DNA from: Bacteroidetes bacterium UBA3022
GTDB taxonomy: Bacteria > Bacteroidota > Bacteroidia > Chitinophagales > BACL12
Assembly: GCA_002346225.1 (NCBI GenBank)
Contig: DDYY01000003.1
Coordinates: forward strand, 1-37,101
Direction: 5' to 3'
Length of the DNA stretch: 37,101 bases
A model generated the notes under the pieces. It was given only the letters and a program-made list of their open reading frames with translations, was not told the origin of the DNA and did not search any database. Within the stretch, counting starts at the first letter, position 1. Every line of letters begins with the position of its first letter. Shown one piece after another: positions 24,100 to 31,640 of this stretch. The position numbers and the translations under genes were made by a program.

Positions 24100-26243
24100 A
24101 ATATTTATATTATTTAATATTGTTGACAGGAATGTCTGTAAGCGCAGTACAGGCACAGTACCAGATACTGACAGATGTTCCGGTGCAACACCCGGAAACC
24201 GATGGCTGGATGCAGTTCCCGTTCAGCGGAGGGTTTAATAATCCGCAATTTTCTTCGATTGATTTTTCAGGCGACGGGCTGCCTGACCTTTTTATATTCG
24301 ACCGGAGTGGCAACACGGTAACTGTATTGGAACGCATCAGTGGACCGGATGCAGACCCCGTTTTTGGATTGTCAACGGCCTACGATTCGGGCATCCCGGC
24401 ACTCAAGGACTGGGCAATGCTTTACGATTTCAATTGCGACAATCTCCCGGATTTATTCACCTATCTGTCGGGAAGTGCTGCAGTGTACCAGGCCGACATG
24501 GACGCTTCCGGCGTTAGCTTTTCTTTGTTGCTCGAAGAAATGACCTATACCACCAGTTTCGAAATTCCCATCTATACCAGTCGTACAGACCTGCCCGGTT
24601 TGGCAGATGTAGATGGCGACGGAGATATGGATGTACTGGCATTTTCCGTAACGGGATCGCAGATGCGGTGGTTCGAAAACAAGAGCAACGACCTCGGTTA
24701 TGGTTGCGACAGCCTCATATTCGTAAAGGCTGACGATTGCTGGGGGAATATTTTTGAAGAAGAAAGCTGTGACGGTGCCATCCTGGGTGCGACTTGTCTG
24801 GGCATATCCGAAACAGCCGACGAACAGCGCCTGCATGTAGGAAGTACCATACTCGTTTTCGATCGCGATAAGGATGGCGATCAGGACCTGGTGCTGGGCG
24901 ATGTCAGTTGCGATAATCTGGTGTACTATGAAAATGGCGGCAGCCCTTTAACGGCCAACATGGTGAGCAAGGACCCCGCATTTCCCGATAGCGATGTGCC
25001 GGCCATTATCACTGAATTCCCGGGTGCCTATCTGGTAGATATGGATTTAGATGGGGCGCTGGATTTATTGGTAGCACCCAATGATGACCAGTTGAGTGTG
25101 AACAGATATAATATTCTGGAATACGAAAATATGGCAGTTACAGATACCTTGCAATGGCAATACAAGGGCAACAATTATTTTACGGCCAATACCATTGACG
25201 TTGGAGAATACGCCAAACCTGTCTGGATGGATGTCGACGGCGATGGTTTGTTGGATATCGTAGTGGGTACCGGCAGCAGCTTTGAACCCGGCATGGATAA
25301 ACGATACGGGTTATGGCTTTATACCAATATAGGCACAGCTACCGAACCCGCATTTGCACTAACAGATATGGATTATGCCGGCTGGTCGCTGTATGAAAAG
25401 CGCGACCTGGTGCCTGCAGCAGGTGACTGGGACAATGATGGCGATATCGACATGATATTGGGTCATTTCGATGGTACCTTGTCTTATATGGAGAATACAG
25501 CGGGTGCAGGAAATCCTGCAATATGGGCAGCTCCTATTCTGAATTTCTACGGTATTGATGTCGGACAGAATGCTGCACCCTGCATGTATGACGCTGACGG
25601 TAATGGCACGATGGATTTGATAGTGGGAGAGCAAAACGGCAACCTCAATTATTTCGAACATTCAGGCAGTGGTGTAACATTGATCAGTGAAAACTGGGGA
25701 GGCGTGGATGTGCGCACCACCGGCGATGTAGTGGGTTACAGTGTACCACGTCTGCTGCACAATGAAGCGGGCGTACTGGAACTGCTGGTGGGATGTGTGC
25801 ATGGCAGTATTTATCGCTACACAGACATTACCGACAATTTCGATGGCACATTCAACCTCGCGGATTCCGCCTATCTCGGATACAACAGAGGGATGTTCTC
25901 CGCTGTAGACCTGGCAGATATTAACGGCGATGGTAAGATGGAATGGATGGCGGGTAACATAAGGGGAGGACTGGTATTGTTCAGGCCGGGAGAAGCAGTC
26001 GGAATAACAGATAATGCAGCTTTAGACAATTCCCTGCACCTTTATCCCAATCCGGTAGGCGACTATCTGCAAATTGATGGACCGCCGGGCGAAGGCGTGA
26101 TTATTAACCTCAATGGTCAGGTGGTGAGGACCTTTTACCATGATGGCACTGCGGTAGCCGTAGGAGATTTAAGTCCGGGATTGTATTACCTTACCTTAAC
26201 AGCAACCAGCGAGCGCTGGGTCGCCCCATTTGTGAAGCGATGA
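24096..26243 (+). CDS. Secreted FG-GAP/VCBS repeat protein with T9SS sorting domain (paralogue 2)
   Basis: The protein has 715 residues with a GTG start in a GTGA overlap with the stop of paralogue 1, and a signal peptide ending AVQAQ. It aligns along its whole length with its neighbour. The GGFNNPQF opening, nine calcium-loop repeats (about residues 54, 110, 170, 255, 315, 378, 443, 497 and 607), Cys-rich insert (YGCDS, DCWGN, ESCDG, ATC) and GEQNGNLNY and WGGVDVR strings all occur in register. The T9SS domain starts at LHLYPNPVGD. The two genes are a diverged tandem duplication. Coupled translation would keep their amounts matched, suggesting they act as a pair on the surface, which is inference. 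Confidence 0.9.
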   Translation: MKYLYYLILLTGMSVSAVQAQYQILTDVPVQHPETDGWMQFPFSGGFNNPQFSSIDFSGDGLPDLFIFDRSGNTVTVLERISGPDADPVFGLSTAYDSGIPALKDWAMLYDFNCDNLPDLFTYLSGSAAVYQADMDASGVSFSLLLEEMTYTTSFEIPIYTSRTDLPGLADVDGDGDMDVLAFSVTGSQMRWFENKSNDLGYGCDSLIFVKADDCWGNIFEEESCDGAILGATCLGISETADEQRLHVGSTILVFDRDKDGDQDLVLGDVSCDNLVYYENGGSPLTANMVSKDPAFPDSDVPAIITEFPGAYLVDMDLDGALDLLVAPNDDQLSVNRYNILEYENMAVTDTLQWQYKGNNYFTANTIDVGEYAKPVWMDVDGDGLLDIVVGTGSSFEPGMDKRYGLWLYTNIGTATEPAFALTDMDYAGWSLYEKRDLVPAAGDWDNDGDIDMILGHFDGTLSYMENTAGAGNPAIWAAPILNFYGIDVGQNAAPCMYDADGNGTMDLIVGEQNGNLNYFEHSGSGVTLISENWGGVDVRTTGDVVGYSVPRLLHNEAGVLELLVGCVHGSIYRYTDITDNFDGTFNLADSAYLGYNRGMFSAVDLADINGDGKMEWMAGNIRGGLVLFRPGEAVGITDNAALDNSLHLYPNPVGDYLQIDGPPGEGVIINLNGQVVRTFYHDGTAVAVGDLSPGLYYLTLTATSERWVAPFVKR

Positions 26244-26692
26244 AAACCGATTTGCATGCTGAAGCCTTGCGCCAGCTTTTCCTCCATGCGCCCATTTCAA
26301 AAAGCTACAGTGGGATAGATTTGCACTACCAGGACGCGGTTGCCCGGGTAACCTGGCCCATCGACTCCGCTTTCTTGCACGGTGGTAATGCGTTGCACGG
26401 TTCTGCTATTATGCGTCTCCTCGATGATGCCGCCTATTTCACAGCAGCATTGTACAGTCCCGAATTTTTTATCGTTACTGTCCGGCTCGATGTGCGTTTC
26501 CACCTCCCTGCCACATCGGGACTACTCCATGCCATCGGCGAATGGAAGGGGAACGACCGACTGGGTTTCAACGCCGGGGCTGCTTTGTATGATGAGCAAA
26601 ACCGAAAAGTTGCCAGCGCTAAAGGAGTATTCAGCATGACGCAGCAGCGATGGGAGCAATTTGCACAGTATCAGTGCGCTTTGCGCAGGTGA
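26240..26692 (+). CDS. Hotdog-fold (PaaI-like) acyl-CoA thioesterase
   Basis: The protein has 150 residues with no signal peptide. The PaaI/DUF4442-type hotdog signature is visible: LHGSAIMRLLDDAAYFTAALYS around residues 50-72, followed by a beta strand with TVRLDVRFHLPA. The Asp-Asp in LLDDA would match the catalytic position where PaaI-type enzymes use Asp or Glu. It should hydrolyse a cytoplasmic acyl-CoA of unknown chain. Its ATG lies in a 4-nt ATGA overlap with the secreted FG-GAP protein gene, so it is translated from the same mRNA despite the very different location of the products. Confidence 0.85.
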   Translation: MKTDLHAEALRQLFLHAPISKSYSGIDLHYQDAVARVTWPIDSAFLHGGNALHGSAIMRLLDDAAYFTAALYSPEFFIVTVRLDVRFHLPATSGLLHAIGEWKGNDRLGFNAGAALYDEQNRKVASAKGVFSMTQQRWEQFAQYQCALRR

Positions 26693-26729
26693 GCGTAATT
26701 ATGTAATTTAGCCTTATAAAATAAAAGCA

Positions 26730-27086
26730 ATGAGAACACTTATTTTTTCGCTACTGATTGGAGCAAGCTGGATGGCAACTGCAGCCACTGCAGATGGTGT
26801 TAAAGCCGAATTCGGTGACAACATGCAAATCGTTTTACCTGCCGACCAACCACTGCAAGCGGTATATACAATTGATATCAGCGGATTATTCAGCAATGAA
26901 GGTGCCGCCAATCAATTTTTTGGCATGTTCACCGAAAATGTCGTGCATTATGTAGTACACTTTGACGAAAACTATGTGGAAGTGCATTTACACAGCTACG
27001 CCGATCCGGCATGGACCATGACCCAATGGAATGACTATTTCGCAGCAAGGTCTGTGAAAATGAAGGCCGTATACGAAAGTCTGTAA
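26730..27086 (+). CDS. Small exported protein of unknown function
   Basis: This 118-residue protein has a signal peptide (about residues 3-21, cleavage near ATAAT). The mature part is a mixed alpha/beta pattern with the segment NVVHYVVHFDENYVEVHLHSY, several aromatic residues and no Cys. The final WTMTQWNDYFAARSVKM helix resembles small ferredoxin-like folds, but I cannot assign a family. It starts 37 nt after the thioesterase. Its stop is 4 nt from the convergent small gene, inside which an intrinsic terminator on this strand lies 43 nt downstream. Confidence 0.7.
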   Translation: MRTLIFSLLIGASWMATAATADGVKAEFGDNMQIVLPADQPLQAVYTIDISGLFSNEGAANQFFGMFTENVVHYVVHFDENYVEVHLHSYADPAWTMTQWNDYFAARSVKMKAVYESL

Positions 27087-27090
27087 TGGC

Positions 27091-27309
27091 TCAGATGTCC
27101 CAGACATCCAGCTGATTGCGCAACTTATCAAGGAGGATCAATTCATCCTCCTTTTGTTTTAACTGCTCATTATCTGCCAGTGAAATAGCTACTCCATCTT
27201 CAGGAGCGCGCTCTTCAATAGTGATTTGAACAAATTTACCTTTCAGACTGCGGGGCAGAGGTACTTTGATGAAGTCCTCGTTTTTTTCAATAAAACGAAA
27301 GATTCGCAT
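27091..27309 (-). CDS. Small protein of unknown function whose coding sequence contains a plus-strand terminator
   Basis: This 72-residue protein starts with an ATG at 27309. It has a basic N-terminal half (MRIFRFIEKNEDFIKV, PLPRSLKGKFV) and a charged, helix-prone C-terminal half with KQKEDELILLDKLRNQLDVW. No signal or membrane segment is visible. The C-terminal codons EDELIL coincide with a perfect 9-bp inverted repeat that acts as an intrinsic terminator for the opposite strand, which may constrain the protein sequence. I do not recognise the family. It could also be a spurious frame over the terminator, but the amino-acid pattern looks like a real protein. Confidence 0.6.
   Translation of the reverse strand: MRIFRFIEKNEDFIKVPLPRSLKGKFVQITIEERAPEDGVAISLADNEQLKQKEDELILLDKLRNQLDVWDI
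27130..27160 (+). terminator. Intrinsic terminator for the plus strand, inside the convergent gene
   Basis: A perfect 9-bp stem, AAGGAGGAT (27130-27138) and ATCCTCCTT (27145-27153), closes a 6-nt loop (CAATTC). It is followed by TTGTTTT. The T-tract is only on the plus strand, so it ends transcripts from the operon ending at 27086. Confidence 0.75.
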
Positions 27310-27409
27310 GTGTTACAAGTTAGGTTTACGAATAAAGGGTCCCCTAAATTACATGCAGAAATCAACATTACCAAGTTATCTTTATATTAACACTTCAGTA
27401 TAACACAGA

Positions 27410-28072
27410 ATGCCCCTAGTTTACGAATGTACGCCATTCAGCCAATGCTCCGCTGCTGTCTGGGAAATTGAAGAACCTCCGGAGTATTTTGAAGAAAAAC
27501 TCATCTTCAATTCCTGGGAAAAGGACTATCTCCGGAACATCCGACATCCGGTCAGAAGAAGAAGCTGGCTCGCCAGCCGCTACCTCATAAAAATCCTTCT
27601 GAAAACAGATGCATTCGTGGAATTGCTGTTTGATATCAACGGAAAACCTTTCCTGGGAAATAAAAAGCAGCTGGTGACCATCTCCCATACCCAGCAGTTT
27701 GCCGCTGCTATGATTGCCGACGAATACGATATAGGCATAGATGTGGAGGCATTGCAGCGATCAGTGGAGCATGTAAGTCATAAGTTTCTCTCTGCAACAG
27801 AAAAACGAACATTGCCGGACGCGGTATCCAATGATACCTTACTGTTGTATTGGGGAGCTAAAGAGGTGATGTATAAAATACATGGAAGAAAACGTCTTGA
27901 TTTTCGTGATCATATGCTGGTGCACCCATTTGAGAAAGCAGCCATCGGAGACATGAGTGGAATGATTACCAAAGACGGAGTTGCTTCTCCCTGTGTGATG
28001 TCGTATATCCAGACGCCCAGTTTCAGTCTTGTAATGGGTATGCGTCAGCCCACAGAAGTGTTACCACTTTAA
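27410..28072 (+). CDS. 4'-phosphopantetheinyl transferase superfamily protein
   Basis: This 220-residue protein has the two PPTase motifs: GIDVE at 109-113 (Mg-binding Asp111 and Glu113) and WGAKEVMYK at 148-156. Upstream, RRRSWLASRYLIK and INGKPFL match the Sfp/AcpT-type N-terminal half, and the SHTQQFAAAMI segment supplies the His of the CoA site. It should attach the phosphopantetheine arm of CoA to an acyl- or peptidyl-carrier protein. The motif pattern fits an Sfp-like broad-specificity or AcpT enzyme rather than AcpS. No polyketide or peptide synthetase gene lies in the window. The gene overlaps the convergent DUF3276 gene by 12 nt. Confidence 0.92.
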   Translation: MPLVYECTPFSQCSAAVWEIEEPPEYFEEKLIFNSWEKDYLRNIRHPVRRRSWLASRYLIKILLKTDAFVELLFDINGKPFLGNKKQLVTISHTQQFAAAMIADEYDIGIDVEALQRSVEHVSHKFLSATEKRTLPDAVSNDTLLLYWGAKEVMYKIHGRKRLDFRDHMLVHPFEKAAIGDMSGMITKDGVASPCVMSYIQTPSFSLVMGMRQPTEVLPL

Positions 28073-28576
28073 ATCATCCTCATTGATGGTAGGATCTATA
28101 CTGGGAGGAGTAGGGGGCGTATCTTCCGGCTTAGGATCATCCAGCCGCTCGGCGTGCTCTTCTTTCTCTTCCTTGATTTCTTCTTCCTGCGGAGCTGATG
28201 CAGTAGGTGCTACATATGGGGGTGCTGTGTTCTTTTCGTTGCTGTCACCGGAGCGATAGTCGCCGGATTGCTCATCGCCATATTCATCATCGTAGCGGTG
28301 ATTGAAAGCATCAAAATCAAAGTCAGGCATGCGTTCCTTAATGTAATCGATGGCGGTGCCCATTTCCTCCAGGAACTTATTGAAGTCCTCTTTGTACAGG
28401 AATATCTTATGCCTTTCATAGCCATCTCCTGTAGACCGTTTCTTACTCTCTGTGATGGTAAGGTAGTAATCGTTCGATTTCGTCGTCCTTACATCAAAAA
28501 AATAAGTCCTTCTTCTGCCTGCCCGAATTTTAGTTGAGAAGACATTTTCACTGCGATTTCTGTTATCGTGCTCCAC
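28061..28576 (-). CDS. DUF3276 PUR-family nucleic-acid-binding protein
   Basis: This 171-residue protein has a GTG start at 28576; no in-frame ATG lies upstream near it. The N-terminal 90 residues match DUF3276 (Bacteroidota PUR-alpha-like): NVFSTKIRAGRRRTYFFDVR, a SNDYYLTITESKK strand and KIFLYKEDFNKFLEEM. PUR domains bind purine-rich single-stranded DNA or RNA. The C-terminal 75 residues are low-complexity, acidic and proline-rich (EEEIKEEKEEHAERLDD and TPPTPPS) and end in DDLKW, so the tail is probably disordered. It may act as an RNA- or ssDNA-binding regulator. It follows the ABC transporter gene by 53 nt on the same strand; a near-consensus TATCTTTC box lies at 28596-28603. Confidence 0.9.
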   Translation of the reverse strand: MEHDNRNRSENVFSTKIRAGRRRTYFFDVRTTKSNDYYLTITESKKRSTGDGYERHKIFLYKEDFNKFLEEMGTAIDYIKERMPDFDFDAFNHRYDDEYGDEQSGDYRSGDSNEKNTAPPYVAPTASAPQEEEIKEEKEEHAERLDDPKPEDTPPTPPSIDPTINEDDLKW

Positions 28577-28629
28577 TTGCCTGAAATTTATGACCGAAAG
28601 ATATAAAAAAAGAATTTTCCAACCCCTGC

Positions 28630-30408
28630 CTACCTGTCATCTTTTGCGGCTGTTTCCAGCAACTCGGCATAAATCCCGCCTTTTAACAGCAATTCCTCGT
28701 GGGTACCCGATTCTGCAATGGTGTTGTTGTCCATCACCAGTATTTTGTCGTAATGCATCAGGCCGCTGATGCGGTGCGTGATGATGAGTGCAGTGCGGTC
28801 TTTCAGGTATTGCCGCATTTGTCCCAGTATCTGTTGTTCCGTATCGGCATCTACTGCCGAAAGACAGTCATCCAATATAATCACTGGTGCTTCTTTGATG
28901 AATGCCCGAGCAATGGAAATCCTTTGTTTTTGTCCGCCTGACAACGTCACACCGCGTTCCCCAACAAGGGTATCATACTGTTTGGGGAAATCGGTTATCT
29001 CCCTGTGGATATGCGCCATCGCAGCGTAGGTTTCCGGCGACTTTTCAGCATTGCCCACCAAGCCGAAGGCGATGTTGTTGCGCACGCTATCACCGAAGAG
29101 AAAAACATCTTGTGGTACATAGCTGATCTGCTCGCGCAAAGCTTCCAGAGGATAGTCCTGTATCGGCACATCGTCCACGCAAATGCTGCCGCTATCGGGA
29201 TCGTAAAACCGAAGCAACAGCTCCGCAATGGTAGACTTACCTGCTCCCGTTCTGCCAATGAGCGCCACTTTTTCGCCCGGCATAACTGTAAAACTGACAT
29301 CCCGAAGTGCCTGTACACCTGTATCTGGATAAGTAAAGGAAACACCTTCCATGCTGATCTTTCCCTCAAAAACGGGTGCCACGATCGCACCACCTGTTAT
29401 TTCTGGTTGTGTTTGCAGAAACTCATTGATCCTGCGCTGGGAAACAGCTGCCCGCTGCACGATGGAAGCCACCCAACCGAGACTGGCAACCGGCCAGGTG
29501 AGCATGTTCACGTAAATGACAAATTCGGCAACGTTACCGGCACTTAGCTGTCCTTTCATGACCTCCCAGCCGCCGACAAAAATGGTGAGCAGTGTACTCA
29601 ACCCGATGAGCAATACCATCAATGGCTGAAAGAGTGCGTCCACGCGGGCTAAATCCAGGGAGCGTTGCTTGTACTCTTCGCAGGCTGCTTCAAAATGTGC
29701 TTCCGTCGCCTGCTCCTGCGCATAGGCCTTAATGACCCTTATTCCGGAAAATGTCTCCTGCGCAGTAGATGTCAGGTGACTGAGTTGACGCTGTATGCGC
29801 TCACTGCGTTTTTCGATGAGGTTATTGACGTAGTAGATAGACAGGGATGAAACCGGTAATGGCAATAGCACATACAAGGTCAAAGTGACATTGACTTTCA
29901 GCATGGAACCAATAACCAGTACAAACAATACCAGCAGGTTCAGAAAATACATCACGGCTGGTCCGACATACTGCCGCACCCTGCCCACATCTTCTGCCAC
30001 GCGACTCATCAGATCACCGGTGTTGTTGCGTTTGTAGAAAGCAGGAGTAAGGCGCTGGTAGTGGGCGTACAATTCATTCTTCTGGTCGTACTCCACATGC
30101 CGGCTCATGATGATGATGGTTTGCCGCATGAGAAACATGAACAAGCCCTTCAGTACTGCCAATGCCAGAAAAGTAACTGCAAAATAGACGAGTCCCTTGC
30201 GAATAGCTTCGCGCATCTCCGCCTCGGGAACAGTGCTGTCCGCTGCATTGTACGCTTCCAGGTTGCGCACCACCAGGTCGATGGCATTGCGTATCACCTG
30301 AGGCGACAGCACACCGAAAATATTGGATAAGGTGATGAATACCATACCCAGCAAGAGGTGCCATTTGTACTTGATGAAATATTTATTGACGGACCAGAGG
30401 TGCTGCAC
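28630..30408 (-). CDS. ABC exporter half-transporter (MdlA-like, degenerate catalytic residue)
   Basis: The protein has 592 residues with a GTG start at 30408. The membrane domain has six helices (about residues 15-315). The nucleotide-binding domain includes Walker A GRTGAGKST (385-393), LSGGQ signature (489-493) and an H-loop ITHR. Walker B reads VIILDD, so position 514 is Asp where an active site normally has Glu. The following CLSAVD also matches the degenerate-site half of heterodimeric exporters such as MdlA or TM287. I infer that the protein pairs with a canonical half encoded elsewhere, as no partner gene lies in the window. Possible substrates are drugs or lipids. It is probably the first gene of a unit with DUF3276. 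Confidence 0.93.
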   Translation of the reverse strand: MQHLWSVNKYFIKYKWHLLLGMVFITLSNIFGVLSPQVIRNAIDLVVRNLEAYNAADSTVPEAEMREAIRKGLVYFAVTFLALAVLKGLFMFLMRQTIIIMSRHVEYDQKNELYAHYQRLTPAFYKRNNTGDLMSRVAEDVGRVRQYVGPAVMYFLNLLVLFVLVIGSMLKVNVTLTLYVLLPLPVSSLSIYYVNNLIEKRSERIQRQLSHLTSTAQETFSGIRVIKAYAQEQATEAHFEAACEEYKQRSLDLARVDALFQPLMVLLIGLSTLLTIFVGGWEVMKGQLSAGNVAEFVIYVNMLTWPVASLGWVASIVQRAAVSQRRINEFLQTQPEITGGAIVAPVFEGKISMEGVSFTYPDTGVQALRDVSFTVMPGEKVALIGRTGAGKSTIAELLLRFYDPDSGSICVDDVPIQDYPLEALREQISYVPQDVFLFGDSVRNNIAFGLVGNAEKSPETYAAMAHIHREITDFPKQYDTLVGERGVTLSGGQKQRISIARAFIKEAPVIILDDCLSAVDADTEQQILGQMRQYLKDRTALIITHRISGLMHYDKILVMDNNTIAESGTHEELLLKGGIYAELLETAAKDDR

Positions 30409-30412
30409 TGTG

Positions 30413-30420
30413 CAAAACTA
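30413..30420 (-). promoter_or_regulatory. -7 promoter box (TAGTTTTG) directly before the ABC exporter gene
   Basis: An exact TAnnTTTG match on the minus strand is followed by only 4 nt (CACA) before the GTG start at 30408. The predicted start site falls at the start codon. No -33 element was found. Confidence 0.45.
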
Positions 30421-30475
30421 ACAGGTTGTGATGAACTATGGTGCATTCATTCTTCACTAATCGAAAGCAGGAAGT

Positions 30476-30483
30476 TATCTTTG
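30476..30483 (+). promoter_or_regulatory. -7 promoter box (TATCTTTG) before the leucine dehydrogenase gene
   Basis: An exact TAnnTTTG match lies 25 nt before the ATG at 30509. It shares the 100-nt divergent gap with the ABC exporter promoter. No -33 TTTG is seen at 19-21 nt. Confidence 0.5.
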
Positions 30484-30508
30484 CAGCGCAAATGATAAAC
30501 CGTTCCTA

Positions 30509-31606
30509 ATGTCTCATCAATCACTACAACCCGAAGCGGGCGATCTGTTTAGCGCTATGTCGCAGATGGATCACGAGCAAGTAGTTTTCTGCTCAGATGA
30601 AAAAACCGGCCTGAAAGCCATTATTGCTGTGCACAACACCGTACTCGGGCCTTCGCTCGGGGGCACGCGCTTCTGGTCTTACACTTCTGAAAAGGACGCC
30701 ATCACCGATGTGCTGCGCCTTTCCAGAGGAATGACTTTCAAGTCTGCCATCAGTGGTCTCAACCTGGGTGGTGGAAAAGCAGTCATCATTGGTAATTCAG
30801 ATCAACTTCGCAACCGCGAACCGCTGTTCAGGCGTTATGGTAAATTCGTCAACAGCCTGAACGGAAAATACATCACCGCAGAAGATGTGGGAACCTCTCC
30901 TGCAGATATAGAATTTATTTCCATGGAAACGAACTTTGTGGCCGGCAAACCGGAACAGGTAGGCGGCGGCGGAGATCCTTCACCGGTTACAGCCTACGGA
31001 ACCTACCTCGGCATGAAAGCTGCTCAGCAGTTTGCCAGCGGTAACGACAGCCTCGCCGGAAAGAGAGTTATGGTGCAAGGTGCAGGACATGTTGGTTATT
31101 ACCTTATTGGTCACCTGGTAAAGGAAGGTGCGCATGTCATGGTTTCCGATATTCATGCCGGCAGACTGGAACAGGTAGTGAAAGAATTTAACGCAGAGGT
31201 GGTATCACCCGACCAGGTGTACGATGCACCAATGGACATCTACGCACCCTGCGCATTGGGCGCAACGGTGAACGACGACAGCATCAACCGACTGCAGTGC
31301 AGCATCATAGCAGGAGCTGCTAACAACCAGCTGAAAGATGAAGTAACACACGGCAGAATGCTGATGGATAAGGGTATCGTTTATGCCCCCGACTTTCTGA
31401 TTAATGCAGGCGGTGTAATCAACTGCTACGTGGAACTGGAAGGATATAACCGCGACCGCGCTTACCAGAAAGCGGAAGTGATCTACCAAAGCACATTGAA
31501 TATTCTGGAACGTTCCCGCACAGATGGTACGACGCCCCAACAGGCTGCCATCCAGATTGCACAGGAGCGCATTGCGGCAGTAGCTGCCATGAATGCCGTA
31601 CTTTAA
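30509..31606 (+). CDS. Leucine dehydrogenase (Glu/Leu/Phe/Val dehydrogenase family)
   Basis: The 365-residue length matches leucine dehydrogenase. Two conserved lysines are present, Lys78 in MTFKSA and catalytic Lys90 in LNLGGGKAVIIGN, in the same 12-residue spacing as Bacillus LeuDH (Lys68/Lys80). The NAD-binding Rossmann domain begins near residue 180 with MVQGAGHVGYYL (GAGxVG). The string DVGTSPADIEFISMET lies in between. It oxidatively deaminates branched-chain amino acids to 2-oxoacids with NAD+, in the cytoplasm. It lies upstream of nusB with a 34-nt gap and no convincing terminator, so limited read-through into that block is possible. Confidence 0.95.
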   Translation: MSHQSLQPEAGDLFSAMSQMDHEQVVFCSDEKTGLKAIIAVHNTVLGPSLGGTRFWSYTSEKDAITDVLRLSRGMTFKSAISGLNLGGGKAVIIGNSDQLRNREPLFRRYGKFVNSLNGKYITAEDVGTSPADIEFISMETNFVAGKPEQVGGGGDPSPVTAYGTYLGMKAAQQFASGNDSLAGKRVMVQGAGHVGYYLIGHLVKEGAHVMVSDIHAGRLEQVVKEFNAEVVSPDQVYDAPMDIYAPCALGATVNDDSINRLQCSIIAGAANNQLKDEVTHGRMLMDKGIVYAPDFLINAGGVINCYVELEGYNRDRAYQKAEVIYQSTLNILERSRTDGTTPQQAAIQIAQERIAAVAAMNAVL

Positions 31607-31640
31607 GTTTTTTTGTTCATTGATTGATAGGTAATAGAAG

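Noticed and set aside
27130..27153. AAGGAGGA-like sequence as a Shine-Dalgarno site on the plus strand.
   Set aside because: It is one arm of the terminator stem, is not followed by a start codon at a suitable distance, and Bacteroidota rarely use Shine-Dalgarno sites.
27410..28072. A natural-product gene cluster around the phosphopantetheinyl transferase and the radical SAM gene.
   Set aside because: No synthetase, carrier protein, precursor peptide or tailoring genes are present, and the two genes are nearly 8 kb apart.
31600..31625. A run of seven Ts after the leucine dehydrogenase stop as a terminator.
   Set aside because: The only nearby inverted repeat (GGCAG/CTGCC) is in the coding region and is too far from the T-run, so no good hairpin precedes it.
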